A DNA stretch of 64,000 nucleotides from Chloroflexota bacterium (GTDB lineage Bacteria; Chloroflexota; Chloroflexia; Chloroheliales; Chloroheliaceae). Position numbers and translations under genes: made by a program. Shown one piece after another: positions 32,964 to 41,322 of the stretch. The first letter of the stretch is position 1, and each line of letters opens with the position of its first letter. Location: the NCBI GenBank assembly GCA_028287745.1, contig JAQBPB010000073.1:1-64000 (forward strand). The letters run 5' to 3'. Below the pieces are notes generated by a model. That model was given only the letters and a program-made list of their open reading frames with translations. It made no database searches and had not been told where the DNA came from.

Positions 32964-33959
32964 ATGGTGCAACCCTCAAAATTCGAAACCTCCGAGAATA
33001 AGTTACCCAACGTAGTAGTGGTGGGTGGCGGCACCGGGGTTTCTACGGTGTTGAGTTACCTGAAGAAAGTTGCCAACGTTACGGCGATTGTTTCTATGAT
33101 GGATAGTGGCGGCAGCAGTGGGCGCTTGCGTGATGAACACGGCGTCTTACCGCCTGGAGATATTTTAAAGTGCCTGACCGAGCTCCTGCCCGATGACGAG
33201 CGCAGCCACAAATGGGCCGATTTCCTCAACTACCGCTTTCAGAAAGGGGAAGGTCTAAAGGGCCATTCCCTGGGTAACTTGCTCCTGACCGCTGCCTACG
33301 ATTGGGAAGGCGGCACTTCTAACGGCATTGAAGCCCTTTCATGGTTATTAAATATTGAAGGCCGGGTTTTGCCGGTTACGCTCAATAACGTCGAACTGAT
33401 TGCCCGGCTTTCGGATGGACGGGAAGTTATCGGGGAAACTCATATTGATTTGCGCACCCAGGACCTTGACCGCAAGATCGAGTACATCCGGCTTTCGCGG
33501 CGGGCCCAGATCTTCCGGCCAGTAGTCGAAGCGGTCCGCAATGCCGATAAAATCGTTATCGGACCGGGCAGTCTTTTTACCAGTATTCTGCCTAATTTCC
33601 TGGTGGAAGGCCTGGCTGAAGCCTTAAAAGAAAGTAAAGCAACCAAAATCTACATCTGCAACCTGGTAACTGACCCGGCGGAAACCGATGGGTATAAAGC
33701 TTCTGATTTCGTGCAGAAAATAACCGAATACCTGTCCGATAACGATAAGCTGGATTACGTTGTGGTAAATAACGGCCCGGTGAGTGAGCTGGCCCTGCGG
33801 ATGTACGAAACGGAAGGGAAGTACCCGGTAGAAGTCGATTTGTCCGAACAATCGGACCTGGTGCGGAAAAAAGTGATTTTAGGAGCCCTTTGCCGTGGCA
33901 AAGAAGTTTTACGCCATGACAGCAAAATTCTGGCCCAGACCATCCTGAACCTGGAGTAA
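32964..33959 (+). CDS. yvcK: YvcK-type gluconeogenesis factor (CofD-like fold)
   Basis: 331 residues. N-terminal nucleotide-binding motif [18 protein letters not shown], then [20 protein letters not shown] and the conserved [22 protein letters not shown], and [16 protein letters not shown]. This is the YvcK/YbhK subgroup of the CofD fold, which binds UDP-GlcNAc and affects cell shape and growth on gluconeogenic carbon. It often sits with rapZ and whiA; here the neighbour is an Lrp-type regulator instead, 5 bp downstream. An SD is not obvious ahead of the ATG. Confidence 0.9.
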   Translation: MVQPSKFETSENKLPNVVVVGGGTGVSTVLSYLKKVANVTAIVSMMDSGGSSGRLRDEHGVLPPGDILKCLTELLPDDERSHKWADFLNYRFQKGEGLKGHSLGNLLLTAAYDWEGGTSNGIEALSWLLNIEGRVLPVTLNNVELIARLSDGREVIGETHIDLRTQDLDRKIEYIRLSRRAQIFRPVVEAVRNADKIVIGPGSLFTSILPNFLVEGLAEALKESKATKIYICNLVTDPAETDGYKASDFVQKITEYLSDNDKLDYVVVNNGPVSELALRMYETEGKYPVEVDLSEQSDLVRKKVILGALCRGKEVLRHDSKILAQTILNLE

Positions 33960-33964
33960 TAAGC

Positions 33965-34426
33965 ATGATTCCTTTAGATGAAATTGACCGCACAATTTTG
34001 CGCATTCTGTTAGCGAATGGCAAAACCTCACAGGCGGACATTGCCGAACAGGTCGGAATTAAAGCTCCTTCCGTCTTTGAGCGAATCAAGAAGCTGCAAG
34101 ACCGGGGGATTATTACCGGGTACAGCGCCTGCGTGGACGGCACCAAACTGGGTAAAAACCTGACGGCTTTTATCAGTGTTACCCTGGAAGGCGGGGCGCG
34201 TTACGCTGACGAAAGCAGCATAATCGAGTCGATCAGGGCCGAAAATTCCATCGAAGAGTGCCATATTGTAGCCGGTGAAGAGTCTTTTATCATCAAAGCC
34301 CGGGTTAGCACGCCCCTGGAATTGCAACAATTGACTACCCGCTTGCGCCGGATGGAAGGGGTTGCCAATACCCGCACCACGGTAGCGCTAACCACCCCGA
34401 TTGACCGGCCACTTTCTATTGAATAA
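33965..34426 (+). CDS. Lrp/AsnC-family transcriptional regulator
   Basis: 153 residues. HTH at 1-60: LDEIDRTILRILLANGKTSQ, ADIAEQVGIKAPSVFERIKK, LQDRGIITGYSACVD. Followed by a RAM (ligand-binding) domain with LTAFISVTLEG, ECHIVAGEESFIIKARVST, then MEGVANTRTTVAL. Such proteins sense amino acids and form octamers. It starts 5 bp after yvcK, so both are likely on one transcript. The regulatory target cannot be inferred. Confidence 0.92.
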   Translation: MIPLDEIDRTILRILLANGKTSQADIAEQVGIKAPSVFERIKKLQDRGIITGYSACVDGTKLGKNLTAFISVTLEGGARYADESSIIESIRAENSIEECHIVAGEESFIIKARVSTPLELQQLTTRLRRMEGVANTRTTVALTTPIDRPLSIE

Positions 34427-34507
34427 ACGCAAACATTAGTTTTTCATTATTTAAAACGGGTTTATTTGTTGTCGATCAGCTTACTTTACATCTTTTTGTA
34501 AAAACAT

Positions 34508-34536
34508 TTGACAAATATATAGAGTCCGTTTATATT
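34508..34536 (+). promoter_or_regulatory. Strong sigma70-type promoter for the zinc-ribbon membrane cassette
   Basis: TTGACA (34508-34513), exactly 17 nt, TATATT (34531-34536). Full -35 match and five of six in the -10. Expected transcription start near 34543, giving a leader of about 90 nt before the ATT at 34634. Confidence 0.8.
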
Positions 34537-34633
34537 AGATAGCAACTGTGTGGATTTATCCACGGCTGCTGAGCCAAACAAACCCTAACAATCTCGGGTT
34601 AAAAGTTTAAATAGATTCAACGAGAGTAAAACT

Positions 34634-35629
34634 ATTCGAAACTATAACTATCCTGTTTACGATGATCTAGACGATTTTGAAGAGCCTGTACAGCTTCCTA
34701 AACGTCTTCCTCAACAGGAGTGCCTCCGTTGTGGAAATGAATTTCCCGGTGGCCTCAAACGCTGTACAGCGTGCGGCCTGGACAACTCGCGAGCTTTCAT
34801 TCGCCCGGAGATAGCCTCTCCCTGGCCTGGTTTTACACGGGGGGTCATAGAATGCAACAGTTGTGGTTATTCTACCCCTGACGAATTGGCCCGGCGCGGT
34901 CGAATACAGAAATGCAGCCAGTGTTCCAAAGTATTGTACATTCCCAGCGGCCTCTACCGGATTATGCCAGGAGCGGCCGGGCAGCCGGTGCCGCATTACC
35001 AGCGGTCTCACGGGTTCTTCTGGTGGTTGCAGGACCGGATTGGCGCACGCCTTAACAAGTTCTCACGCAACCGCTATCGTCTACCCATAGCATTACTGAT
35101 CGTCCTGATGGGCGTTGGGTTACTCCTTGGTTTAAATTACCTCAAGAACCAGGTGCCACCGCCGCCGGTCAAAGAATCCGAACTGTTCATTTATTACAAA
35201 AGTGTTCTCGCTATTGATAAAAAATTAGTAGTAGCCGAGGACGAATTTGATAAAGGTTCAGGTGGGAAGCCCTCAGGTATAGTCGATTTTGCCGACAAAG
35301 CTACCCCGAATAACAAGGTCCGGTTCGTCCGGGCCGCTGACCGGATGGTGAAGCAGGTCGAAGGCTTTTTGACCGAGGTGTACGCCATGGGCAGCACGCT
35401 GCCAGCAGGCGCCGAAGCAAACTATGCCAAGCTCAAACTTAAGCTGGAAGAATACCAGAAGTTTTACGCCCGGCTAAAAGATGGGGTGGAGTTGAAGAAC
35501 GAAGACCGTTGGAAGGAAGCTTTCGCCGGGGCCGAAGTTCTTAAACAGGCCAGAACCGACGAGGAACAGACCTTTAACCAGCTCCAGGCGGTTGTTCTTA
35601 AACCAACCCAAATTACACCTAAAGCCTGA
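34634..35629 (+). CDS. Double zinc-ribbon membrane protein, probable ATT start
   Basis: From ATT at 34634 the product has 331 residues: two zinc ribbons (Cys 30/33 with 44/47, and Cys 74/77 with 94/97), one transmembrane helix near 150-170 (LPIALLIVLMGVGLLLGLNY) and an extracytoplasmic helical domain rich in Lys/Glu. The frame is open from the TAA at 34586-34588, but no ATG, GTG or TTG occurs in it until TTG at 34886, which would remove the first ribbon and half of the second. GAGAG lies 7 nt before the ATT, and the promoter at 34508-34536 fits. Role unknown; possibly membrane tether with a zinc-binding cytoplasmic head. An alternative is CTG at 34778 or a sequence error. Confidence 0.6.
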   Translation: MRNYNYPVYDDLDDFEEPVQLPKRLPQQECLRCGNEFPGGLKRCTACGLDNSRAFIRPEIASPWPGFTRGVIECNSCGYSTPDELARRGRIQKCSQCSKVLYIPSGLYRIMPGAAGQPVPHYQRSHGFFWWLQDRIGARLNKFSRNRYRLPIALLIVLMGVGLLLGLNYLKNQVPPPPVKESELFIYYKSVLAIDKKLVVAEDEFDKGSGGKPSGIVDFADKATPNNKVRFVRAADRMVKQVEGFLTEVYAMGSTLPAGAEANYAKLKLKLEEYQKFYARLKDGVELKNEDRWKEAFAGAEVLKQARTDEEQTFNQLQAVVLKPTQITPKA

Positions 35630-35636
35630 CGGAAAT

Positions 35637-36005
35637 ATGACCTGGCGTTTAACCGTAACCTCAATTTTTCTTTTTAGTGGAATCCTGGCAGGCTGGTTTG
35701 TCTTTAACGGACAACCGGCCAGCGCCAAAACCGATGCGGCTAGTCGCCATTCCAGGGATATAGCCGCTTTTGGCTCTATTTTCGCCCAGGCTGCCACTAC
35801 CGCCGCGCCCGCTGCCACACCGACACCCGTACCACCTACACCGACCCCGGTACCGCCTACTCCAACTCCCGCAGCCAGCCATTCAACCGGGAGAGCGGGC
35901 AGTGGATTGCCGGTCGTGCCTATCTTCCTGGGGCTAATGTTCCTGGGACTGGTGCTGGCGGTTAGTTTACCAATGGTTCGCTCACGTTTTGGCCGCCGTA
36001 AATAA
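35637..36005 (+). CDS. Small membrane protein with Thr/Pro-rich linker
   Basis: 122 residues from the ATG at 35637 (GGAAAT just ahead), 7 bp after the zinc-ribbon gene. N-terminal signal/anchor LTVTSIFLFSGILAGWFVF, a short Ala/Thr/Pro linker (TPVPPTPTPVPPTPTP-type), and a C-terminal helix (VVPIFLGLMFLGLVLAVSL) followed by the basic RSRFGRRK. The pattern hydrophobic-linker-hydrophobic-basic resembles a cell-surface anchored peptide, though no LPXTG motif is seen. Overlaps the following gene by 17 bases. Confidence 0.65.
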   Translation: MTWRLTVTSIFLFSGILAGWFVFNGQPASAKTDAASRHSRDIAAFGSIFAQAATTAAPAATPTPVPPTPTPVPPTPTPAASHSTGRAGSGLPVVPIFLGLMFLGLVLAVSLPMVRSRFGRRK

Positions 36006-37044
36006 ACCCCTCAAAGCTTTAATATGTTACCTGCGTAGGGCCTGGCTGGCCGCCTTTTGCCTGGTAGTCCTGGCAACTGTGCTGCCTTTACTCAGTTTCA
36101 GCCTGGGTGAACGCTACTGGCCGGGCTTTTTTTATCTGCCTTTTTATACCAATAGTGTCGTTACCGACCCGCAGACTCCCGCCGCCATAGCCGGACTTAA
36201 ACCGGAGGACCGCGTAATTGGTCTAAACGGCGTGCGCATAGAATATTTACACGAAATCACCGCCCGTCAGGGCCGGGCTGGCGGCAATATAACGCTGGTG
36301 TACGAACTTGGCCTGGAGCTGGCTTCGATAAACCTGCCGGTAGAGCGTTTAAACTGGGACCGGTTGCTTGAAAAATGGAGTGCCTTGCTGGTTGGTGGAG
36401 TTAGCCTGGCGGTCTGGGGCTGGCGCAAGCGCCAGGGGCTGGCAATGGCCGGGGCAATGCTTATGGTGGCAAGCGGCGATTACTTGCTAAACCCGGGAGC
36501 GGGCCGGGAAAGCGGCTTTGACCCAGGCACTTTTATGAACATAGGGACCGGGGGCCTGGCTACAGCCAAATGGTCAACCTATTTTTACTGGCCGCTCTGG
36601 CTTCTAGTCTGGCTGATAGTGGGCCTGACCCTGATAAACCAGTTGAAGGGTTTTCAAAGCCGGAAACTCTTAAGGTTTTTAAGAATCGTGGCAATTACCT
36701 GCGCGTTGAGCGGCCTGGCGGTCTATTTTTACGAAGCAGCCCGCACCGCCCGCTACAACAACCCAGACTATATCACTTTTTACTTCCGGCTGGTCTGGTG
36801 GCCCGCCTGGGCCGCGTTGCTTGCCCTGGGCATCTGGGCCTTTATTAAAAACAAGAAGTGGCAGGGCTGGCTGGGGTTGGCCGGAATGGCCCTCTTGGTG
36901 GTTGGATACGGCGCGGTAATCCTGTATGCCGTGAAGGTGCCGGGACCCGGTCCGCAGTGGTACGCGCTGGGCCTGGTGCTGGCCGGTTGGGCCTGGGCCT
37001 ATTCCGGCAAGGCGGCAAAGCCCTTTTCGAACTCGGCCGGGTGA
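35989..37044 (+). CDS. PDZ-domain polytopic membrane protein
   Basis: 351 residues, TTG start inside the previous gene. First helix AAFCLVVLATVLPLLSFSLG, then a PDZ-like domain at about 45-115 (DPQTPAAIAGLKPEDRVIGL, NGVRIEYLHEI) facing outward, followed by about seven more membrane helices. No kinase, protease or phosphatase domain is attached, though PDZ-7TM sensor modules often precede such domains. Likely senses or docks peptide ends or neighbouring membrane proteins. The 3' end overlaps the convergent gene at 36999-37367 by 46 bp. Confidence 0.7.
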   Translation: MAAVNKPLKALICYLRRAWLAAFCLVVLATVLPLLSFSLGERYWPGFFYLPFYTNSVVTDPQTPAAIAGLKPEDRVIGLNGVRIEYLHEITARQGRAGGNITLVYELGLELASINLPVERLNWDRLLEKWSALLVGGVSLAVWGWRKRQGLAMAGAMLMVASGDYLLNPGAGRESGFDPGTFMNIGTGGLATAKWSTYFYWPLWLLVWLIVGLTLINQLKGFQSRKLLRFLRIVAITCALSGLAVYFYEAARTARYNNPDYITFYFRLVWWPAWAALLALGIWAFIKNKKWQGWLGLAGMALLVVGYGAVILYAVKVPGPGPQWYALGLVLAGWAWAYSGKAAKPFSNSAG

Positions 37045-37367
37045 TGGTGCATGGCCCGGGCCAGATCGCTATCAATCTGTCGCTTGGACTCCAACAGGTC
37101 CCGGAGGGCTTCCCGGTTGGTAATACCCCTGAAAGCGGCCTGCCCGGCCTGGTACAGGACTTCTACAAAAGAGGTTATTAAATGAGGCCGGTCCACCAGG
37201 TAAGGCGGGAAAGTGGAAAGCACCGCCACTATTTCACCATAAGAGGTCGGTGAAAAACGCTTTTCCAACTGGTAAAGTTCAACTATTTCGCCATCGTGCA
37301 AGTCCAGCAAAGGCCGCCGGTTTCGCAAAGCTTCCAGCCGTTGATATTCGCCCTGTCCCGTTAACAT
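36999..37367 (-). CDS. Protein of unknown function
   Basis: 122 residues starting MLTGQGEYQRLEALRNRRPL, mostly helical (TSYGEIVAVLSTFPPYLVD, LITSFVEVLYQAGQAAF), acidic, cytoplasmic. The ATG has AGGAGT at 7 nt, a good ribosome-binding site. Its end overlaps the convergent PDZ-protein gene by 46 bp. I see no known family. Confidence 0.6.
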   Translation of the reverse strand: MLTGQGEYQRLEALRNRRPLLDLHDGEIVELYQLEKRFSPTSYGEIVAVLSTFPPYLVDRPHLITSFVEVLYQAGQAAFRGITNREALRDLLESKRQIDSDLARAMHHHPAEFEKGFAALPE

Positions 37368-37539
37368 CAGTACTCCTTGCCTAATAATTCTTGAATCCGC
37401 CCATTATACCACGCTATTCCTACCTGGTAAGCATTACATAAATACTATTGCAAGGTCAAAATGCCCATGTTATAATCGACTCAACATAACATTTATTTTA
37501 TTATGTTAGCGCCTTGCAGGTTTCGTTTTAGAAAGTTCT

Positions 37540-39687
37540 ATGTCCACAACAGAGGTTAAAGAGCTAGTTGAAAAGGGAATAACCGCTCTCAAAGCCGGAG
37601 ACCGGGATGAAGCCCGCTTCTGGCTGGCGGAAGCAATTCAACAGGACGCCCGCAATGAACGAGCATGGGTCTATCTCGCGGCGGTCTTGCCGCGCCAGCA
37701 AGCTATCGCCGCCCTGGAACGCGTTTTAGTCCTGAATCCTACCAACCAGAAGGCCCAGCGCGGTCTAAATATACTGCGCGGCCAGTCTCCGCAGACCTCC
37801 CAGGCCCAACCGGCAGTTGAAACACCATCAAGGCCCGCCACTAAAGTCCCGAAACCTTCCATCATTTCCCGCACGGACCGCAAAAACGGCCGCCGCCAGG
37901 AACGGGCTAACCCGGCAAGCCAGCCGCTCGAACAGCCCGGCCCTAACCGGCCCTTGTCCGGCTTTGATAACACCAGCTCTTTCACCTCACCTATTACGAT
38001 TCACCTGGGACCGGCCACCGGCTCCGTTAATAACGGCAACATTACCGAAAATGTTATTTTCGACCGGGGCTATCACACTTTAGATACCGACCGTGAGTCA
38101 GATGAGCAAGAAATCCATCCTCACCAGGAGCCGGAAGAAGAACCGCCTTTACTGGAGTCGCCACCGAGCGACCCGGCCGAATTTTCTACCAGGGTCCGCA
38201 ATATCCTGAACGAGCCGTACCCGGTCGTAGAGCCGCCCCGCCGGTTAAGCCGGTCAGCAACTTTGCTTTTAGTATTATTGCCCGTACTGGTGCTGGCCGC
38301 CCTGATTTACTTTTTAGTCCTGGCCGCGCCCGGTAAGAACAACCAGAGCCAGGCGGCCCAGGCCACTAACCCGGCGACCCAGGCCATAAGTAACCTGAAT
38401 GTAACGCGGGAGGTGCAGCCATCGCCGGAACCGGCCAGACCGGGTTCTATGATTGCACCCACAGCCGCCGCTTCGAAAGCGCCCCCTACCCCGACTATCC
38501 AGCCCTCCCCGACAGTGCCGCCCATAATAAAATTGAGTGTGGCCCAGAACGAGCGAGCGGTCTTGCGAGGGTTCGCGATTACTTTTAGCAACTACGAAAA
38601 TCGTTCGAATAACTTTTCTTTTGCCGGAGCCGGTACCCCTAAAAACGGTTTCCACTTTGAGGGTGTAACGATTCAGCTTGAGAATACCGGCGAAAAGCTC
38701 GTACCCATCCAGGTGGAAGCCTTTCAGGGCGTGGACGGCCGCAACAATTTTCTAAAGCCGCTGGCCGGGGGCCGGGTGCCTTCGCTGGACTTACCACGCC
38801 TGCAAATGGGCGAACAGCGCAGCGCCTGGCTAACTTTCGAAGTGGAAGACGGCACAACCCTGCGCCAGGTAACTTTCAGCCCGACTTCCGACCCGGACCT
38901 GAACAATAGCGCCAGCGTTAATTTAACTCTACCGCCGGTTACACCAGCGCCGGTCGTTAAGCCGACCCCGCGCCCGACGGCGACACCCCGGCCAACCGCG
39001 ACACCTCTACCCACGGCTACTCCCTTCCCCACGGCCACGCCCGCGCCAACGGCAACACCGGGACCAACCGCGACTATGGTGGTGGCGGGGGCTGTAGCCG
39101 GTCAGGTAGATGTGCCGCTAACACCGGAACCGACCGAAATTGTAGTAACACCTACAGCCGAACCGACCGCTGTCCCAACGGCCACACCGCTGCCGACCGC
39201 GACCGCTCTTCCAACGGCCACACCCGAACCGACGCCAACACCGCTGCCCACCCGCTGGCCAGCCGTCGTCGGCCAGCTAAACCAGCGGATAGTGCTGGAC
39301 AATTTTGCCCTGACCGTTACGGGTTACACGGCCGCCCCGGCAATCAAGCCGCCCCCGCTGATTCTGCCACCGGGCTATCACTACGAAACGGTTAAAGTTA
39401 CGGTAGACAACGTCGGGCAAAACGATGTATCGGATTACCTGGCGAGTTATCCGTTCTTCCTGCGCGATAGCGACGACCGGGTTTTCTCGGTGGGGCCTCA
39501 AGCGCTGGAAGCGGCCGACCGCTTCAACCCGCAGAATTTCGCCCCGACCGTTATCGGGCCAGGCAAGACCAGCGTTAGCGGCCTGCTATACTTCCTGGTG
39601 CGCGACAATTCGCAACCGGGCCGGACCCTGGTCTTTTATTCTAACAATAGCCTGGACAGCGCCCGGATTGAAGTCCCGCTGAAGTAA
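37540..39687 (+). CDS. TPR-N-terminal membrane protein with two DUF4352-like domains
   Basis: 715 residues. N-terminal TPR-like pair (ITALKAGDRDEARFWLAEAI, AWVYLAAVLPRQQAIAALE), a disordered cytoplasmic region, one transmembrane helix near 245-265 (LLLVLLPVLVLAALIYFLVL) and two extracytoplasmic beta domains resembling DUF4352 (VTIQLENTGEKLVPIQVEAF with MGEQRSAWLTFEVEDG; and VKVTVDNVGQNDVSDYLASY with LLYFLVRDN). They are separated by about 90 residues of TP-ATP repeats (38950-39250). Probably a surface-exposed sensor or scaffold. The name and family are inferred from the beta-domain pattern, and confidence in that part is modest. Confidence 0.65.
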   Translation: MSTTEVKELVEKGITALKAGDRDEARFWLAEAIQQDARNERAWVYLAAVLPRQQAIAALERVLVLNPTNQKAQRGLNILRGQSPQTSQAQPAVETPSRPATKVPKPSIISRTDRKNGRRQERANPASQPLEQPGPNRPLSGFDNTSSFTSPITIHLGPATGSVNNGNITENVIFDRGYHTLDTDRESDEQEIHPHQEPEEEPPLLESPPSDPAEFSTRVRNILNEPYPVVEPPRRLSRSATLLLVLLPVLVLAALIYFLVLAAPGKNNQSQAAQATNPATQAISNLNVTREVQPSPEPARPGSMIAPTAAASKAPPTPTIQPSPTVPPIIKLSVAQNERAVLRGFAITFSNYENRSNNFSFAGAGTPKNGFHFEGVTIQLENTGEKLVPIQVEAFQGVDGRNNFLKPLAGGRVPSLDLPRLQMGEQRSAWLTFEVEDGTTLRQVTFSPTSDPDLNNSASVNLTLPPVTPAPVVKPTPRPTATPRPTATPLPTATPFPTATPAPTATPGPTATMVVAGAVAGQVDVPLTPEPTEIVVTPTAEPTAVPTATPLPTATALPTATPEPTPTPLPTRWPAVVGQLNQRIVLDNFALTVTGYTAAPAIKPPPLILPPGYHYETVKVTVDNVGQNDVSDYLASYPFFLRDSDDRVFSVGPQALEAADRFNPQNFAPTVIGPGKTSVSGLLYFLVRDNSQPGRTLVFYSNNSLDSARIEVPLK

Positions 39688-39727
39688 CTAAAGAAATAAC
39701 TAAAGTAATTTGAAGTAAGTATGAAAT

Positions 39728-39763
39728 AAAAAGACCCGGCTGAGTTTTCAGCCGGGTCTTTTT
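39728..39763. terminator. Bidirectional terminator
   Basis: AAAAAGACCCGGCTGA (39728-39743), loop GTTT, TCAGCCGGGTCTTTTT (39748-39763), between the convergent TPR-membrane gene and mreB. Confidence 0.9.
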
Positions 39764-39776
39764 ATTTTCTTTTCGC

Positions 39777-40787
39777 CTAGAATTCACCGCTCAGCGAGTC
39801 CCGCAGCAGGTCAATGTATTCGAGGGCAACGCCGGTGCCGATAGCCACGCAGTTAAGCGGGTTGTCGGCGACATAGCAGGGTACGCCGGTTACGTCGGCA
39901 AGGAGCTGGCTGATGTTGCGAAGCTGGCTGCCGCCGCCGCTCATAACCATACCACGGTCAATAATATCGCTGGCAAGTTCCGGCGGCGTATCTTCCAGGA
40001 CGGTGCGGACGGCCCCAATGATACTCTCCAGTGGATCGCTCAAGGCTTCGGTGATTTCGTTGCTGCGCACGATAACCGTACGCGGCAGACCGCTGACCTG
40101 GTCGCGCCCGCGCACTTCCATGGTAAGTTCTTCGTCCAGAGGTATGGCGCTGCCGATGCGGACCTTGATTTCCTCAGCGGTGCGGTCACCGATCATCAGG
40201 TTGTATTTGCGTTTGATGTAAGCCGCGATAGCTTCATCAAGTTTGTTGCCGCCAACCCGGATGCTGTTGCAGGTCACGATACCGTAGAGCGAAATAACGG
40301 CGACTTCGGTCGTACCGCCGCCGATGTCGATGATCATGTTGCCGGTCGGCTCGGCAATCGGGATTTGCGCCCCAATCGCAGCCGCCAGGGGTTCGCGGAT
40401 TAACCAGGCCCGTTTAGCCCCGGCTTGCATGGCGGCATCATATACCGCCCGCATTTCGACGTTGGTGACACCCGCCGGGATACAGACCATTACGTCCGGT
40501 TTTACTACAGCGAACCGGCCGGTCGCCCGGCCGATAAAATACTTCAACATCGCTTCGGTAACCACATAGTCCGCAATGACGCCGTTCTGCATCGGGCGGA
40601 TTACTTCCACCGTTTCCGGGGTACGGCCCATCATCTCATAGGCGGCAGTGCCGACTTGCAAGACCCGGTTATCTTTGGTGGAAATTGCCACCACGCTCGG
40701 TTCACTTAATACTATGCCTTTGCCCTTAACGTATACCAACACGTTAGCGGTGCCCAGGTCGACTCCAATTTGTTTATTAGATAACAT
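39777..40787 (-). CDS. mreB: Rod shape-determining protein MreB
   Basis: 336 residues. Actin-like signatures: [20 protein letters not shown] (phosphate 1), [23 protein letters not shown] phosphate 2, [20 protein letters not shown], and [19 protein letters not shown] near the C-terminus. MreB forms membrane-bound filaments that guide peptidoglycan elongation. No mreC or mreD adjoins it, which is unusual for a rod-shape operon but fairly common for stand-alone Mbl-type paralogues. An extended -10 promoter is at 40901-40909. Confidence 0.95.
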   Translation of the reverse strand: MLSNKQIGVDLGTANVLVYVKGKGIVLSEPSVVAISTKDNRVLQVGTAAYEMMGRTPETVEVIRPMQNGVIADYVVTEAMLKYFIGRATGRFAVVKPDVMVCIPAGVTNVEMRAVYDAAMQAGAKRAWLIREPLAAAIGAQIPIAEPTGNMIIDIGGGTTEVAVISLYGIVTCNSIRVGGNKLDEAIAAYIKRKYNLMIGDRTAEEIKVRIGSAIPLDEELTMEVRGRDQVSGLPRTVIVRSNEITEALSDPLESIIGAVRTVLEDTPPELASDIIDRGMVMSGGGSQLRNISQLLADVTGVPCYVADNPLNCVAIGTGVALEYIDLLRDSLSGEF

Positions 40788-40900
40788 TTTTTCCGTACTA
40801 CATAGCTAATTGGCCGGCCCGGCCGATTAAAACTTTACGCTTTTTTAGAACAACGAGAAACTTAACCGCACTTCACTACCTGCGCAGGTTGAGCTTTGGG

Positions 40901-40909
40901 ATTATAACA
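40901..40909 (-). promoter_or_regulatory. Extended -10 promoter for mreB
   Basis: Minus strand TG-T-TATAAT, a perfect -10 with the upstream TG. No clear -35. It is 114 bp ahead of the ATG at 40787. A short CCTGCGCAGG palindrome lies inside the leader (40879-40888). Confidence 0.5.
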
Positions 40910-41057
40910 TATTTAAGCAGTTACCGAAAATCAGACCCTGGCCCGCCAAAAGAGCTATAAAAGGCCAGTTGGGGTGCTAAACCTGGCCCACCCGGACAGG
41001 CAGCGCTTCCTTTAGGGCCTGCGAAAAGGTTTGCTACCTATACCGGTTGTGACTTGC

Positions 41058-41086
41058 TTGACTAAAACAGACACAACATAGATAAT
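41058..41086 (+). promoter_or_regulatory. Promoter for der
   Basis: TTGACT (41058-41063), 17 nt, GATAAT (41081-41086): five of six consensus bases in each hexamer. Expected start near 41093. Confidence 0.65.
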
Positions 41087-41322
41087 AAGCGCAGCGTTAA
41101 CATAAACATAGCGCCAACTCAGGAATGCCTGCTGCTAGTTCTCCCGCCACCGGTATACACTAGACGACTCCTGTTCGGCAGGGCGCAGGCGCTGAATTCT
41201 ATTTTGGTGATCGGTATTATTTTATACTCAGACCAGAATTGGCGACACGCTCTTTAATTTTAACTCATTAGCAAGACCTTTCAGAACCAAAATAAGACCT
41301 GTGTGCAGAGGGAGTACTGTCT

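Larger units (their letters stand above)
40788..41322. other. Divergent intergenic region between mreB and der
   Basis: 535 bp with no gene supported. It contains the mreB extended -10 and the der promoter listed separately. Further inverted repeats or RNA motifs were not recognised. The der transcript would have an unusually long leader of about 230 nt. Confidence 0.5.

Noticed and set aside
38940..39260. Repeated ACGGCCACACC-type units resembling a minisatellite or CRISPR-like array
   Set aside because: They encode the TP-ATP linker of the surface protein in frame; unit lengths vary and no spacers exist, so not a CRISPR array.
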